Of a DNA stretch of 64,000 nucleotides, positions 8,583-16,731 are shown one piece after another. The position numbers and the translations under genes were made by a program. The notes beneath the pieces are model-generated. The model was given only the letters and a program-made list of their open reading frames with translations, ran no database searches and was not told the origin of the DNA. The stretch comes from Nonomuraea typhae. GTDB taxonomy: Bacteria; Actinomycetota; Actinomycetes; Streptosporangiales; Streptosporangiaceae. Position 1 is the stretch's first letter. Each line of letters opens with the position of its first letter. The stretch is from contig NZ_VRLV01000008.1 in the NCBI RefSeq assembly GCF_009760925.1, positions 372,001 to 436,000 of the forward strand, in the 5' to 3' direction.

Positions 8583-8939
8583 GTGACCCATATGGAGGTC
8601 CGATCCTGGCACGAGGAAGGCTGCACGGTCGTCCAGGTCCGCGGCGAGCTCGACGTGTCCAGTGCGCCTCGCCTCAACGCGGCCCTCGAGAATGCCTGGA
8701 GCGGCGCCGACCCACCCCACGTCGTGATCGACCTGATCGGGGTCCCGTTCTGCGACTCCGTGGGCCTGGGTGAGCTCGTGGCCGCCCACAACCGGGCCCG
8801 GCAGGCCTCCGGCAGGCTCGTGCTCGTCCTCGAACCGGGCATGATCACGCACCTGTTCACCATCACCAACCTCGACCGGCACTTCGAGACGAGCGCCAGC
8901 GTCGACGCCGCGCGCGCCGCATTGACCGCGGCGGCCTAA
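8583..8939 (+). CDS. STAS-domain anti-sigma factor antagonist
   Basis: The 118-residue protein is a single STAS domain of the SpoIIAA/RsbV type: VQVRGELDVSSAPRL near the start and PFCDSVGLGEL with the phosphorylatable serine at about residue 59. Such proteins bind serine-kinase anti-sigma factors when dephosphorylated and so free a sigma factor. No kinase or sigma gene lies next to it. The start may be the GTG at 8583 or the ATG at 8592; neither has a convincing ribosome-binding site. Confidence 0.85.
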   Translation: MTHMEVRSWHEEGCTVVQVRGELDVSSAPRLNAALENAWSGADPPHVVIDLIGVPFCDSVGLGELVAAHNRARQASGRLVLVLEPGMITHLFTITNLDRHFETSASVDAARAALTAAA

Positions 8940-8977
8940 GCTCCCACTGACGATCGTTGTCCGTGGAGGCTTTCACC

Positions 8978-9808
8978 TTGTTCGATCAGTTCCCCGAGCC
9001 CGCGCGCTCCCAACTCGTCGCCGCCCACGACGAGGGCAGGACCAAACCCGAGTGGTGCTTCGCCGACGGCGCGGCGCGCGTGTGCTTCTGGGCCCCCTAC
9101 CGCGGCGCGGCGCCGGTGATCACCTGGCACTTCACCCCCGGCCCCGACCCCGCCGTCGCCGCCGCCATGCTCCGGCGCGGCCTGAGGGAACTCGGCCTGT
9201 CCAAGATCGTGCACGACATCGTGCTGCGCCCCGGCCTCACCCCCACCGTGGACCGCCCGGTCGAGCACGACGCGCTCATGGGCGCCGGCTTCACGCTGGA
9301 AGTCGAGCGGCTGGAGCTGGAATGGGCCGCCGGCAGCGACCTGCCCGCCGACTCCGGCCGGCTCACCTACCGACCCGCCCGGGAACATCCGGCACGCACG
9401 GTGCTCGACCTGCTCGTCCAGATCTCCGAAGGCTCGCTCGACCACGACACCCAGGTCGAACTGGCCACCGCCGGCCCCGAGCACGAGGCCAGGGAGATGT
9501 ACGCCGACCTGGTCAACCGCAAGGGCAAGCCCGACTGGTTCGTCGTCGGCTACGCCGGCGAGGAGCCCGTCGGCCTGGTCGCGCCCGACGACCACTCCAT
9601 CGCCTACATCGGCGTCGTCCCCGCCCACCGCGGCCGTGGCTACGTCGCCGACCTGCTCGCCAAGGGCACCCGCACGCTCGCGGAAGCCGGTGTCGAACGC
9701 ATCGTGGCCGCCACCGACGTGGCCAACACCCCGACCGCCAACGCCTTCCTCCGCGCCGGGTACTCCGAGGTCGGCAGACTGTTCCGCTACTACTGGAGGT
9801 CCTCGTGA
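8978..9808 (+). CDS. GNAT family N-acetyltransferase
   Basis: The roughly 276-residue protein ends in a GNAT domain: YIGVVPAHRGRGYVADLL is the acetyl-CoA pyrophosphate loop (V-x-x-x-x-R-G-x-G-x), followed by ANTPTANAFLRAGY, the usual last helix. The N-terminal half resembles a second, weaker GNAT-like domain. A TTG start is preferred because GGAGG lies 8 nt upstream. The stop overlaps the GTG of the oxidoreductase gene by 4 nt, so the two are probably translated together. The substrate is unknown. Confidence 0.82.
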   Translation: MFDQFPEPARSQLVAAHDEGRTKPEWCFADGAARVCFWAPYRGAAPVITWHFTPGPDPAVAAAMLRRGLRELGLSKIVHDIVLRPGLTPTVDRPVEHDALMGAGFTLEVERLELEWAAGSDLPADSGRLTYRPAREHPARTVLDLLVQISEGSLDHDTQVELATAGPEHEAREMYADLVNRKGKPDWFVVGYAGEEPVGLVAPDDHSIAYIGVVPAHRGRGYVADLLAKGTRTLAEAGVERIVAATDVANTPTANAFLRAGYSEVGRLFRYYWRSS

Positions 9809-10644
9809 GACTCGGCGTGATGTTCGACCGCGACCTGCCGCCGGAACACCTCATCCCCTTCGCCCGCGAACTCGACGGCACCACCGTCTCCGACCTGTGG
9901 GTCGTGGAAGACCTCGGCTGGACCGGCGGCATCTCCTCGGCCGCCACCGCGCTGGCCGTCACCAGCCGGCTGCGCGTCGGCCTCGGCATCGCCCCCGCGC
10001 CCCTGCGCAACCCGGCGCTGCTGGCCATGGAGTTCGGCAACCTGGCACGCCTGCACCCCGGCCGCCTGGCCGCGGGAATCGGGCACGGCCTCCAGTCGTG
10101 GATGCGGCAGGTCGGCGCCGCCGTACCGTCGCCGCTGGCGCTGCTGGAGGAGACGATCACCGGCGTGCGGGCGATGCTGCACGGCGAGAAGGTCGTCCTG
10201 GACGGCAAGGCCGTGCGCCTGGACGGCGTCGCCCTGGTCCACCCGCCCGCCGAGCCGCCGCCGGTGCTGGCCGGGGTCCTGAACCCCAAGTCGCTGGCGC
10301 TGTCGGGCCGGGTGGCCGACGGGACGATCATCCCGGAGGGCTTCTCGCCCTCGCGGGTGCCGTGGGTCCGCTCCCAGATCGCCGCCGCCGGGCCGCACGA
10401 GCTCGTCGCCTTCACCCACCTGTACGTCGGCGACGACGCGGAGGAGGTGGCCCGGCCGATCGTGGCCGAGTACACCGAGTTCCTCCGGGTGCCCGCTTCC
10501 GAGGTGGCGCTGGCGATCGGCGACGTCGGGCACGCGGTGGCGCACGTGCGCGCCCTGTGGGCGGCCGGCGTGGACACCGTCGTGGTGCGGCCGATCGGTT
10601 CCTCGCCGCTGTCGCACGTCCACGCGATCCTGGCGCAACTCTGA
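9805..10644 (+). CDS. LLM-class (luciferase-like) flavin-dependent oxidoreductase
   Basis: The 279-residue protein begins RLGVMFDRDLPPEHLIPFAR and has the TIM-barrel features of bacterial luciferase-like enzymes: SDLWVVEDLGWTGG, LRVGLGIAPAPLRNPALLA, and PPPVLAGVLNPKSLALSGRVADG. Such enzymes use reduced FMN or F420; the family in actinomycetes is often F420-dependent, but the cofactor cannot be assigned here. It is translationally coupled (GTGA) to the acetyltransferase. Confidence 0.82.
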   Translation: MRLGVMFDRDLPPEHLIPFARELDGTTVSDLWVVEDLGWTGGISSAATALAVTSRLRVGLGIAPAPLRNPALLAMEFGNLARLHPGRLAAGIGHGLQSWMRQVGAAVPSPLALLEETITGVRAMLHGEKVVLDGKAVRLDGVALVHPPAEPPPVLAGVLNPKSLALSGRVADGTIIPEGFSPSRVPWVRSQIAAAGPHELVAFTHLYVGDDAEEVARPIVAEYTEFLRVPASEVALAIGDVGHAVAHVRALWAAGVDTVVVRPIGSSPLSHVHAILAQL

Positions 10645-10713
10645 ACTTTCGGCCGATGGCGGTCGGCCGCGTGGCCGATGGCCGGGAGCCCGCGCGGCGC
10701 GACGATCGAAGCC

Positions 10714-11430
10714 ATGAGACGAATCGCGGCGATGGCCGCAGGGGTCGCGCTCCTCGCGGGCTGCGGAGTGGAGCTGAACCCGCCCGAGCAGCACACGGCG
10801 CAGACGTTCACCCACGCCGGCGGCACGCTCACGATCAAGTCGTCGCTCGGCGGGCTCAGGATCGAACCCGGCTCCCCCGGCGTGGTCAAGGTGGACCGGT
10901 GGCTGATGGGGAAGGCGGCCAAGGAGGGCAACAACTCCTGGTCGCTCCGGGACGGCATGCTGCGGCTGAGCGCCAACTGCACCATCGTCTTCGGCGACTG
11001 CGGCGGGCGGTACCGGATCGCGGTGCCGCCCGGGGTGAAGCTGGTGGTCGAGGGCAGCGACGGGGTCATCGCCACCGGCCTGTCGCAGGACGTGGACATC
11101 GCCGCCGCCGACCGGATCCGGGTCGTGGACATGTCCGGAGCCCTGCGGCTGCGCACGGAGGGCCCCGTGTCCGGGGAGCGGCTGCGTTCCCCTCGGGTCC
11201 GGGCGCGCACCGACTACGGCGCGATCGACCTGCTCTTCGCGGTACGGCCGGCCAACGTCGACGCGCTCTCCCGGGACGGCGCCGTCGAGGCCACGGTCCC
11301 GGACGGCGTCTACCGCGTCGTGGCCAAGAGCACGGACGGCTCGGTCAGCTCCCAGGTGAAGAACGGCGACAGCCCCGACACCATCACCGCCAGGAGCGGC
11401 TCGGGCAACATCCGCATCCGCAAGGCGTGA
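10714..11430 (+). CDS. Secreted lipoprotein with DUF4097-like beta-solenoid
   Basis: The 238-residue protein begins with a lipoprotein signal peptide (MRRIAAMAAGVALLAGC; the lipobox cysteine is at residue 17). The rest is a repetitive set of short strands such as GTLTIKSSLGGLRIEP and ARSGSGNIRIRKA, as in the DUF4097 adhesin-like family. No catalytic motif is seen. The gene converges on the ABC permease gene with a 3-nt gap. A role in envelope sensing or adhesion is only a guess. Confidence 0.65.
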   Translation: MRRIAAMAAGVALLAGCGVELNPPEQHTAQTFTHAGGTLTIKSSLGGLRIEPGSPGVVKVDRWLMGKAAKEGNNSWSLRDGMLRLSANCTIVFGDCGGRYRIAVPPGVKLVVEGSDGVIATGLSQDVDIAAADRIRVVDMSGALRLRTEGPVSGERLRSPRVRARTDYGAIDLLFAVRPANVDALSRDGAVEATVPDGVYRVVAKSTDGSVSSQVKNGDSPDTITARSGSGNIRIRKA

Positions 11431-11433
11431 GCG

Positions 11434-12774
11434 TCACTGCCGGGCGCGCAGCCGATCGGGGTGGATCGCGGCGCGCAGGAGCGCTCTGGCCGCCAGGGCC
11501 ACCAGGATCGCGGCGAGCACCCCGATCCCGGCCATGGCCACGGCCCTGGCGGAGGTCCAGATCAGGTAGCCGGACTGCTGGGCGCCCATGGTCGGCACGA
11601 GCACCACGGCCACCCCGGCGACGGCCGCCACCACGCATACCGGCGCCGCCGCCAGCGCGGCCTGCCGGGCCATGACCCGGTGCAGCGCCTTCTCCTCGAC
11701 TCCGGCTGCGGCCAGGACGGCGAAGGAGCGCTGGTGGTCGAGCAGGCTCTCGGCCTGCCGTACGACCAGGGCGGCCGCGGCGGTGGCCAGGGCGATGAGC
11801 AGGGCCAGGTCGATGAAGAGGTGCGCCCGCTCGTACCCTCCCACGGACTGCTGCGCCCCCGCCGCAGCGCCGAAGAAGACCGCGAGCCCGACCACGGACA
11901 TGGCCCGCGCCCATCCGCGCGGGTCCGCCTCGACCAGGCGGGCCGCCAGAAGGGTCTCGGGGGTACGGCCGCGCCGGGCGGACCACGTGGCGACGGCCCT
12001 GATCAGCCGGGCGGTGGCCAGCGTAAGCCCGAACAACAGCATGACCATGCCGATGGCCATCCCGAGGACGATCCCGTAGATGCCGACGATCGCCAGGGCC
12101 CTGCGTGCGGGGTCGACCGCGGCCGCGGCCACCAGGACCACGCCACCGGCGATCAGGAGGACGTCGCTCGCCCGTGCCCCGCGCGGGCGCACGCGGCGGA
12201 CCACGCCCAGCGGTGAGGCGACCACGTGCCGCCCGGCCAGCGCCCCCGAGAGCAGGCCGCACAGCACCACCACCGCCACGACCACGGGCACGGTGACCGC
12301 GGGCGTGGACCAGGCGCCGCCCCAGACCTGCTCCCGGTGGGCGGCGAGTTCCCCGGAGACCGGTGGCGCGCCGACCACCAGCTCGCGGAAGGCGGCGAGC
12401 ACGCCCGTGAGCAGGGCGAGGACGTAGACCACGGCACCTGTCAGCGCGCCGAGCAGACCGAGCCATCCGCTTTCGAGGGCGCCGAGCAGGCGTACCTCCC
12501 CCGGGGTGGCCCCGGCCAGGCGCAGGGCGGCCAGGCGGCGTTCGCGGGTGAGATCGGCCAGCCGGTTGGCCTGGTGGAGCAGCGCGACGACCGGGACGAC
12601 CAGCAGGGCCAGGGCCAGGCCGGTGAGCGAACCCCATTCGTCACGGCCGTCCGCCAGCCCGACGGCCGTGCACAGCAGGAAGGTCGCGAGCGCGGCTCCG
12701 GCGGCCATGAGCCGGGCGCGGGCCCGGTCGGCGCGGTCGCGGCCCCCGGCCAGCATGCGCTGAACGGTGATCAC
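11434..12774 (-). CDS. FtsX/MacB-type ABC transporter permease
   Basis: The 446-residue polytopic protein has about ten hydrophobic segments, with the ERRLAALRLAGATPGEVRLL motif that follows the first FtsX-like helices and couples to the ATPase. A GTG start (ITVQRMLAGG) overlaps the ATPase stop by 4 nt. Together with the ATPase and PadR genes it forms a three-gene operon. Such transporters usually handle antibiotic peptides, lipids or lipoproteins; the cargo is not predictable here. Confidence 0.82.
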   Translation of the reverse strand: MITVQRMLAGGRDRADRARARLMAAGAALATFLLCTAVGLADGRDEWGSLTGLALALLVVPVVALLHQANRLADLTRERRLAALRLAGATPGEVRLLGALESGWLGLLGALTGAVVYVLALLTGVLAAFRELVVGAPPVSGELAAHREQVWGGAWSTPAVTVPVVVAVVVLCGLLSGALAGRHVVASPLGVVRRVRPRGARASDVLLIAGGVVLVAAAAVDPARRALAIVGIYGIVLGMAIGMVMLLFGLTLATARLIRAVATWSARRGRTPETLLAARLVEADPRGWARAMSVVGLAVFFGAAAGAQQSVGGYERAHLFIDLALLIALATAAAALVVRQAESLLDHQRSFAVLAAAGVEEKALHRVMARQAALAAAPVCVVAAVAGVAVVLVPTMGAQQSGYLIWTSARAVAMAGIGVLAAILVALAARALLRAAIHPDRLRARQ

Positions 12775-13436
12775 CGCGGCACCCCCGTCAGCACGGCCCC
12801 GTCGCGCAGCATGATCTCCCGGTCGGCGTAGGCGGCCACGCGGTTGTCGTGGGTGACCAGGACGACCGCGGCGCCGGTGTCGCGGGCGGAGTCGAGCAGC
12901 GCGTTCATGACCTGTTCGCCGGCGCGCGAGTCGAGGGCGCCCGTGGGCTCGTCGGCGAAGATCACCCGCGGCCCGGTGATCAGGGCGCGGGCGACGGCGA
13001 CACGCTGCGACTGGCCGCCGGAGAGTTCGCCGGGGCGCCGGTCGGCGCAGTCGGCGACGCCGAAGCGGGTCAGCCACTTCCCGGCCAGGGAGGTGGACTC
13101 CTGCCTGCCGCGCCGGTTGAACAGCAGCGGCAGCGCCACGTTCTCCAGCGCACTCAGTTCTGGCACCAGTTCGCCGAACTGGAAGACCACGCCGAAGCTG
13201 GTACGCCGCAGCTTGGTCAGCGCGGCCTCCTCCAGGGTGTCGATCCTGGTGCCCGCGTAGGTGACCTGGCCGGATTCCGGGCGGATGATCCCGGCCAGGC
13301 AGTGCAGCAGCGTGGACTTGCCGGAGCCGCTGGGGCCGGTGACGGCGACGATCTCTCCCTCGCCGACGGCTACGGAGATCCCGGTGAGGGCCGGGGTCTT
13401 GCCGAACGCCTTCACCAGGCCGGTGGCCTCAAGCAT
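12771..13436 (-). CDS. ABC transporter ATP-binding protein (MacB/LolD type)
   Basis: The 221-residue ATPase has Walker A GPSGSGKST, the signature LSGGQSQRVAVARAL, Walker B VIFADEPTGALDS and the switch histidine in LVTHDNRVA. Its length and motif style match MacB/LolD/SalX ATPases that pair with FtsX-like permeases, which is what the next gene encodes. It starts inside the last codons of the PadR gene (8-nt overlap), so repressor and exporter are co-transcribed. Confidence 0.9.
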   Translation of the reverse strand: MLEATGLVKAFGKTPALTGISVAVGEGEIVAVTGPSGSGKSTLLHCLAGIIRPESGQVTYAGTRIDTLEEAALTKLRRTSFGVVFQFGELVPELSALENVALPLLFNRRGRQESTSLAGKWLTRFGVADCADRRPGELSGGQSQRVAVARALITGPRVIFADEPTGALDSRAGEQVMNALLDSARDTGAAVVLVTHDNRVAAYADREIMLRDGAVLTGVPR

Positions 13437-13935
13437 CGACTTCCTCCTTCAGGCGCGTCAGCGCGCTTTCTATCCAGCGCAGGTCGGCGTCCAGGTGCTG
13501 GATCGCGTAGTCGGCGGCCAGCGCCTGGGCCGGGGACTCGCTGGCGCGCCGGGCGGTGAGTTCCCGCATGCGGGCCAGGTGGGCGGCGCGCTGCCGTACC
13601 AGGTAGTCGTCGGCGGCGCCGCCCGCGACGACGACGCGGGCGAACAGCGGGCTGCTGACGTACGGGGCGGGCGGCTCGACCTCGGCCAGCCAGCGGGTCA
13701 GCTCGGTGCGGCCGGCCTCGGTGATCGCGTACATGGTGCGCTCGGGGCCGCCGTCCTGCTGGGTCTCGGCGACCTCGGCCTGCCCGTCGCGTTCCAGGCG
13801 CTGGAGTGTGGCGTAGACCTGGCCGTAGGCGAGGGGTTTGGCGCCGGGGAGCCGGTGATCGTGTTCTTTTTTGAGCTCATATCCGTGTTTCGGCCGCTCG
13901 GCGAGGAATCCGAGCAGGACGTGACCGGTTGACAT
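13429..13935 (-). CDS. PadR family transcriptional repressor
   Basis: The 168-residue protein has the PadR winged helix (VLLGFLAERPKHGYELKKE, then GQVYATLQRLERDG and MYAITEAGRTELTRWL) and a C-terminal helical Vir-type dimerisation region. It is the first gene of the operon with the ABC exporter and most likely represses it. The ATG sits 6 nt after a TATAGT -10 box that is embedded in a palindrome, so the mRNA is probably leaderless and autorepressed. Confidence 0.9.
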   Translation of the reverse strand: MSTGHVLLGFLAERPKHGYELKKEHDHRLPGAKPLAYGQVYATLQRLERDGQAEVAETQQDGGPERTMYAITEAGRTELTRWLAEVEPPAPYVSSPLFARVVVAGGAADDYLVRQRAAHLARMRELTARRASESPAQALAADYAIQHLDADLRWIESALTRLKEEVDA

Positions 13936-13941
13936 GCCGCG

Positions 13942-13962
13942 ACTATACACACAGTGAATAGT
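13942..13962 (-). promoter_or_regulatory. PadR autoregulatory operator overlapping the -10 box
   Basis: A 21-bp palindrome of the form ACTAT-N-CAC-NNN-GTG-N-ATAGT has perfectly matching arms. On the minus strand its distal arm contains TATAGT, 6 nt before the PadR start codon. A dimer bound here would block the promoter directly. Similar palindromes are usual in front of PadR genes that control ABC exporters. Confidence 0.65.
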
Positions 13963-13991
13963 CTTGCGCACCCGCGAAGATCACCTTTATT

Positions 13992-14011
13992 ATGACTGAC
14001 CAGTCGGTCAT
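13992..14011 (+). promoter_or_regulatory. Putative TetR operator (TGACtGACcaGTCgGTCA)
   Basis: An imperfect 20-bp palindrome (16 of 20 positions symmetric) lies 15 nt upstream of the TetR gene ATG and directly before its AGGAGG ribosome-binding site. Its size and TGAC/GTCA arms fit a TetR-family dimer site. It would allow autoregulation of the TetR-membrane protein pair. Confidence 0.55.
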
Positions 14012-14026
14012 GATAGGAGGCTGGAC

Positions 14027-14584
14027 ATGGCACCCAAACGGGTGGACAAAGACGCCCGGCGCCAGGAGATCCTGGACGCCGCCGTGCGGGTCTTCTCCCG
14101 CAAAGGCTTCGCCGCATCACGCATCGACGACGTGGCCGCCGAGGCCGGAATCGGCAAAGGCAGCGTGTACCTCTACTACGACAGCCGCGAGGCCCTGCTC
14201 GAAGCCGCCCTCGCCCAGTACGCCGCCGGCGCCGACATCCTCCTGCGCCAAGCCGTGGAAGGCGACGCCCCGCCCCTGGACCGCCTGATCACCCTCGTCC
14301 ACAGCACCATCGCGCACCTCTCCACCCAGCGCGACCTGGCCAGAACCCTGCTCGACCTGTGGGGCACCGACCACATGCGGCCCGCCTACCGCGCCTACCG
14401 CGAAGCCGTCACCACCGTCCTCGCCCAGGTGCGCCCCGGCCTCGGCCTCGCACACACCACCGTGCTCATCGGCGCCATCGAAGGCGTGCTGCTGCAATGG
14501 CTCATCGACCCCGACATACCACTCGCCGACATGGCCGGGCCCATCGTCGACGTCTGCGTCGAAGGACTGAGGGAGCGCGCATGA
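14027..14584 (+). CDS. TetR/AcrR family transcriptional regulator
   Basis: The 185-residue protein has a classical TetR N-terminal helix-turn-helix (RQEILDAAVRVFSRKGF, then IDDVAAEAGIGKGSVYLYY) and a ligand-binding C-terminal domain. The start ATG has AGGAGG 7 nt upstream. Its stop overlaps the ATG of the following membrane-protein gene (ATGA), so the two are co-expressed. The palindrome immediately upstream is the likely operator. Confidence 0.9.
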   Translation: MAPKRVDKDARRQEILDAAVRVFSRKGFAASRIDDVAAEAGIGKGSVYLYYDSREALLEAALAQYAAGADILLRQAVEGDAPPLDRLITLVHSTIAHLSTQRDLARTLLDLWGTDHMRPAYRAYREAVTTVLAQVRPGLGLAHTTVLIGAIEGVLLQWLIDPDIPLADMAGPIVDVCVEGLRERA

Positions 14585-15126
14585 GCCGCCTGAGCGCCCT
14601 CGACTCGCGCCTCATCGCCCCCGGCGCCACCCCGCGCGACCGCATCGTCGTCTACACCTCCGCCGCCGCCGGAGCCCTGCTCGCGACCCTGCTCGCCGCA
14701 CAGGCCGGCCTCGGCGCCCTGCCCCTCGCGGTCGTCGCGATCGTCGCCTTCGACATGTACGGCGGCGCCGCCGTCAACTCCACGACCGCCGCCAAACTCC
14801 ACTTCCACCGCCCGGGACGCACCTGGAAGCACCACCTGGCCTTCGTCGCCATCCACGCCGTGCAACCGGCGCTGCTCGCCGTCGTGGTACCCGGCTTCAC
14901 CTGGACCGCCGCCGCGATCATCTACACCCTGGCCATGGCCGGCGCGGTCATCACCATCACCGTCCCCAGAGACGTGCGCCGCCCAGCCGCCTTCGCCTGC
15001 ACCGCCCTGGCCATCGGGCTGACGGCGCCGCTGGGGATACCGGCCATGATCGGGTGGTTCGCGCCGGTCCTGTTCGTCAAACTCCTGCTGGCCCACCTCC
15101 AACCGGCGGCCGCCCCCGCCGACTGA
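14581..15126 (+). CDS. Unrecognised membrane protein coupled to TetR regulator
   Basis: The 181-residue protein is hydrophobic, with about five membrane segments (residues 27-60, 85-108, 109-130, 138-158 and 158-175). Between segments there is a short hydrophilic loop with a FDMYGGAAVNSTTAAKLHFH motif that may be the conserved functional site. I do not recognise the family. It is translated from an ATG overlapping the TetR stop. Regulator plus small membrane protein suggests a ligand-controlled transporter, sensor or membrane-modifying enzyme, but nothing in the sequence decides. Confidence 0.7.
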   Translation: MSRLSALDSRLIAPGATPRDRIVVYTSAAAGALLATLLAAQAGLGALPLAVVAIVAFDMYGGAAVNSTTAAKLHFHRPGRTWKHHLAFVAIHAVQPALLAVVVPGFTWTAAAIIYTLAMAGAVITITVPRDVRRPAAFACTALAIGLTAPLGIPAMIGWFAPVLFVKLLLAHLQPAAAPAD

Positions 15127-15231
15127 CGTGGGCCGTTGCGGCGGCGCGTGCGTCCGACGTGAGAAGCGATCCCCACGATCGGCGCCCGCGCACGTCGGCG
15201 GGTGGCGGGGGCGGCGGCTGGGCCGTACGGG

Positions 15232-15310
15232 ATGGGGTTGCTACGGACGGGACGCTATGGGCGGCCCAGGGCATGGGGTTGCTACGGACGGGACGCTATG
15301 GGCGGCCCAG
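15232..15310. repeat. Two identical 38-bp tandem repeats (period 41 bp)
   Basis: The segment starting ATGGGGTTGCTACGGACGGG occurs at 15232-15269 and again, identically, at 15273-15310. The second copy covers the last codons and stop of the UDP-glucose dehydrogenase gene; the first lies just downstream of it. This looks like a recent tandem duplication of the 3' end of that gene, not a CRISPR. Confidence 0.8.
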
Positions 15311-16609
15311 AGCGCGGTAGTGCCAGCCGGCCGCGCGCCAGGCGGTGGGGTCGAGGGCGTTGCGGCCGTCGACGATCTCGCGCTCGGCCACCACCTCGCC
15401 CACGGCCTCCGGGTCGAGGGCCACGAACTCCGCCCACTCCGTCAGCAGCAGCACCACGTGCGCGCCGCGGACCGCGTCCAGCGCCGAGGAGCCGTAGTGC
15501 AGCTCCGGGTGCGCCTTGCGGGCGTTGTCCAGCGCGATCGGGTCGTAGACGGTCACCTCGCCGCCCTGGTTGCCGATCGTGACCGCGACGTCGAGCGCCG
15601 GGGAGTCGCGGATGTCGTCCGAGTTGGGCTTGAACGCGGCGCCCAGCACGCCGACCGTGCAGCCGTGGAACGAGCCGCCGGCCAGTTCGCGCGCCAGGTC
15701 CACCATGCGGGCGCGGCGCCGCATGTTGATCGCGTCCACCTCGCGCAGGAACGTCAGCGCCTGGTCCGCGCCCAGTTCACCGGCGCGGGCCATGAACGCG
15801 CGGATGTCCTTGGGCAGGCAGCCGCCGCCGAACCCGAGCCCCGCCTGGAGGAACTTGCCGCCGATCCGGTCGTCGTAGGAGAGCGCGGTCGCCAGCTGCT
15901 GGACGTCGGCGTGGGCCGCCTCGCACACCTCGGCCATCGCGTTGATGAAGGAGATCTTGGTGGCCAGGAACGAGTTGGCCGCCGTCTTGACCAGTTCGGC
16001 CGTGGCGAAGTCGGTCACCACCACGGGCACCTCGCCCAGCGGCTCGTACACCTCGCGCAGAATCTTCTCGGCCCGCTCCGAGCGCACGCCGACGACGATC
16101 CGGTCGGGCTTGAGCGTGTCCTGTACGGCGTGGCCCTCCCGCAGGAACTCGGGGTTCCAGGCCAGCTCGGCCCCGGGGCCGGCCGGGGCCAGCCTGACCA
16201 GCTTGTCGGCCAGCCGGGCGGCGGTGCCCACGGGCACGGTGGACTTGCCGACGATCAGGCACTCACGGGTGAGGTACGGCGCCAGCGACTCGACCGCCGC
16301 GTCGAGATAGGAGGTGTCGGCCGCGTACTCCCCCTGCTTCTGCGGTGTCCCGAGGGCGAGGAAGTGCACGTCACCGAAGGCGCCGGCCTCCTCGTAGGAA
16401 GTCGTGAAACGCAGCCGCCCGGACTCGAGGCCGCGCCGCAGCACGGGTTCCAGCCCGGGTTCGTGAATGGGAAGCTCACCGTTCTGCAGGCGGCGGATCT
16501 TGTCCGCGTCGATGTCGAGGCCCAGGACGTCGAATCCGAGATCGGCCATGCACGCGGCATGCGTCACTCCCAGGTATCCGGTCCCGATCACCGTGAGGCG
16601 ATATGGCAC
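15296..16609 (-). CDS. ugd: UDP-glucose 6-dehydrogenase
   Basis: The 437-residue enzyme oxidises UDP-glucose to UDP-glucuronate with two NAD+. It has the N-terminal Rossmann motif VIGTGYLGVTHA, a GKSTVPVGT loop, the NPEFLREGHA motif, the catalytic cysteine in GFGGGCLPKDIRAF (about residue 263), and the C-terminal NAD/UDP-binding LGAAFKPNSDDIRDSPAL. Length and motif order match bacterial Ugd/TuaD. GTG start with AAAGGAG upstream. It may supply glucuronate for surface polysaccharide. The gene ends within a 41-bp tandem duplication. Confidence 0.93.
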   Translation of the reverse strand: MPYRLTVIGTGYLGVTHAACMADLGFDVLGLDIDADKIRRLQNGELPIHEPGLEPVLRRGLESGRLRFTTSYEEAGAFGDVHFLALGTPQKQGEYAADTSYLDAAVESLAPYLTRECLIVGKSTVPVGTAARLADKLVRLAPAGPGAELAWNPEFLREGHAVQDTLKPDRIVVGVRSERAEKILREVYEPLGEVPVVVTDFATAELVKTAANSFLATKISFINAMAEVCEAAHADVQQLATALSYDDRIGGKFLQAGLGFGGGCLPKDIRAFMARAGELGADQALTFLREVDAINMRRRARMVDLARELAGGSFHGCTVGVLGAAFKPNSDDIRDSPALDVAVTIGNQGGEVTVYDPIALDNARKAHPELHYGSSALDAVRGAHVVLLLTEWAEFVALDPEAVGEVVAEREIVDGRNALDPTAWRAAGWHYRALGRP

Positions 16610-16706
16610 GTGAGCTCCTTTCGATCGCCAGGCATGCTACCGGCCCTCACTACCTCGTCTGTGCCACCTGGGAAAACCGGCAAACCGTACCCGCTGGTAA
16701 CAAGTT

Positions 16707-16724
16707 AGTCGGACGTCCTAGTAT
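16707..16724 (+). promoter_or_regulatory. Leaderless promoter with GGACGTCC palindrome, acyl-CoA dehydrogenase gene
   Basis: A -10 box TAGTAT (16719-16724) lies 7 nt before the ATG, without a Shine-Dalgarno sequence. It directly follows the perfect 8-bp palindrome GGACGTCC (16711-16718), flanked by TTAGT and TAGTA. A regulator bound at the palindrome would sit between the -35 and -10 positions and could repress. The regulator is unknown. Confidence 0.5.
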
Positions 16725-16731
16725 TTGTGCT

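Noticed and set aside
15232..15310. CRISPR-like repeats
   Set aside because: Only two copies with a 3-bp gap and overlapping a coding end; no leader or cas genes. It is a tandem duplication.
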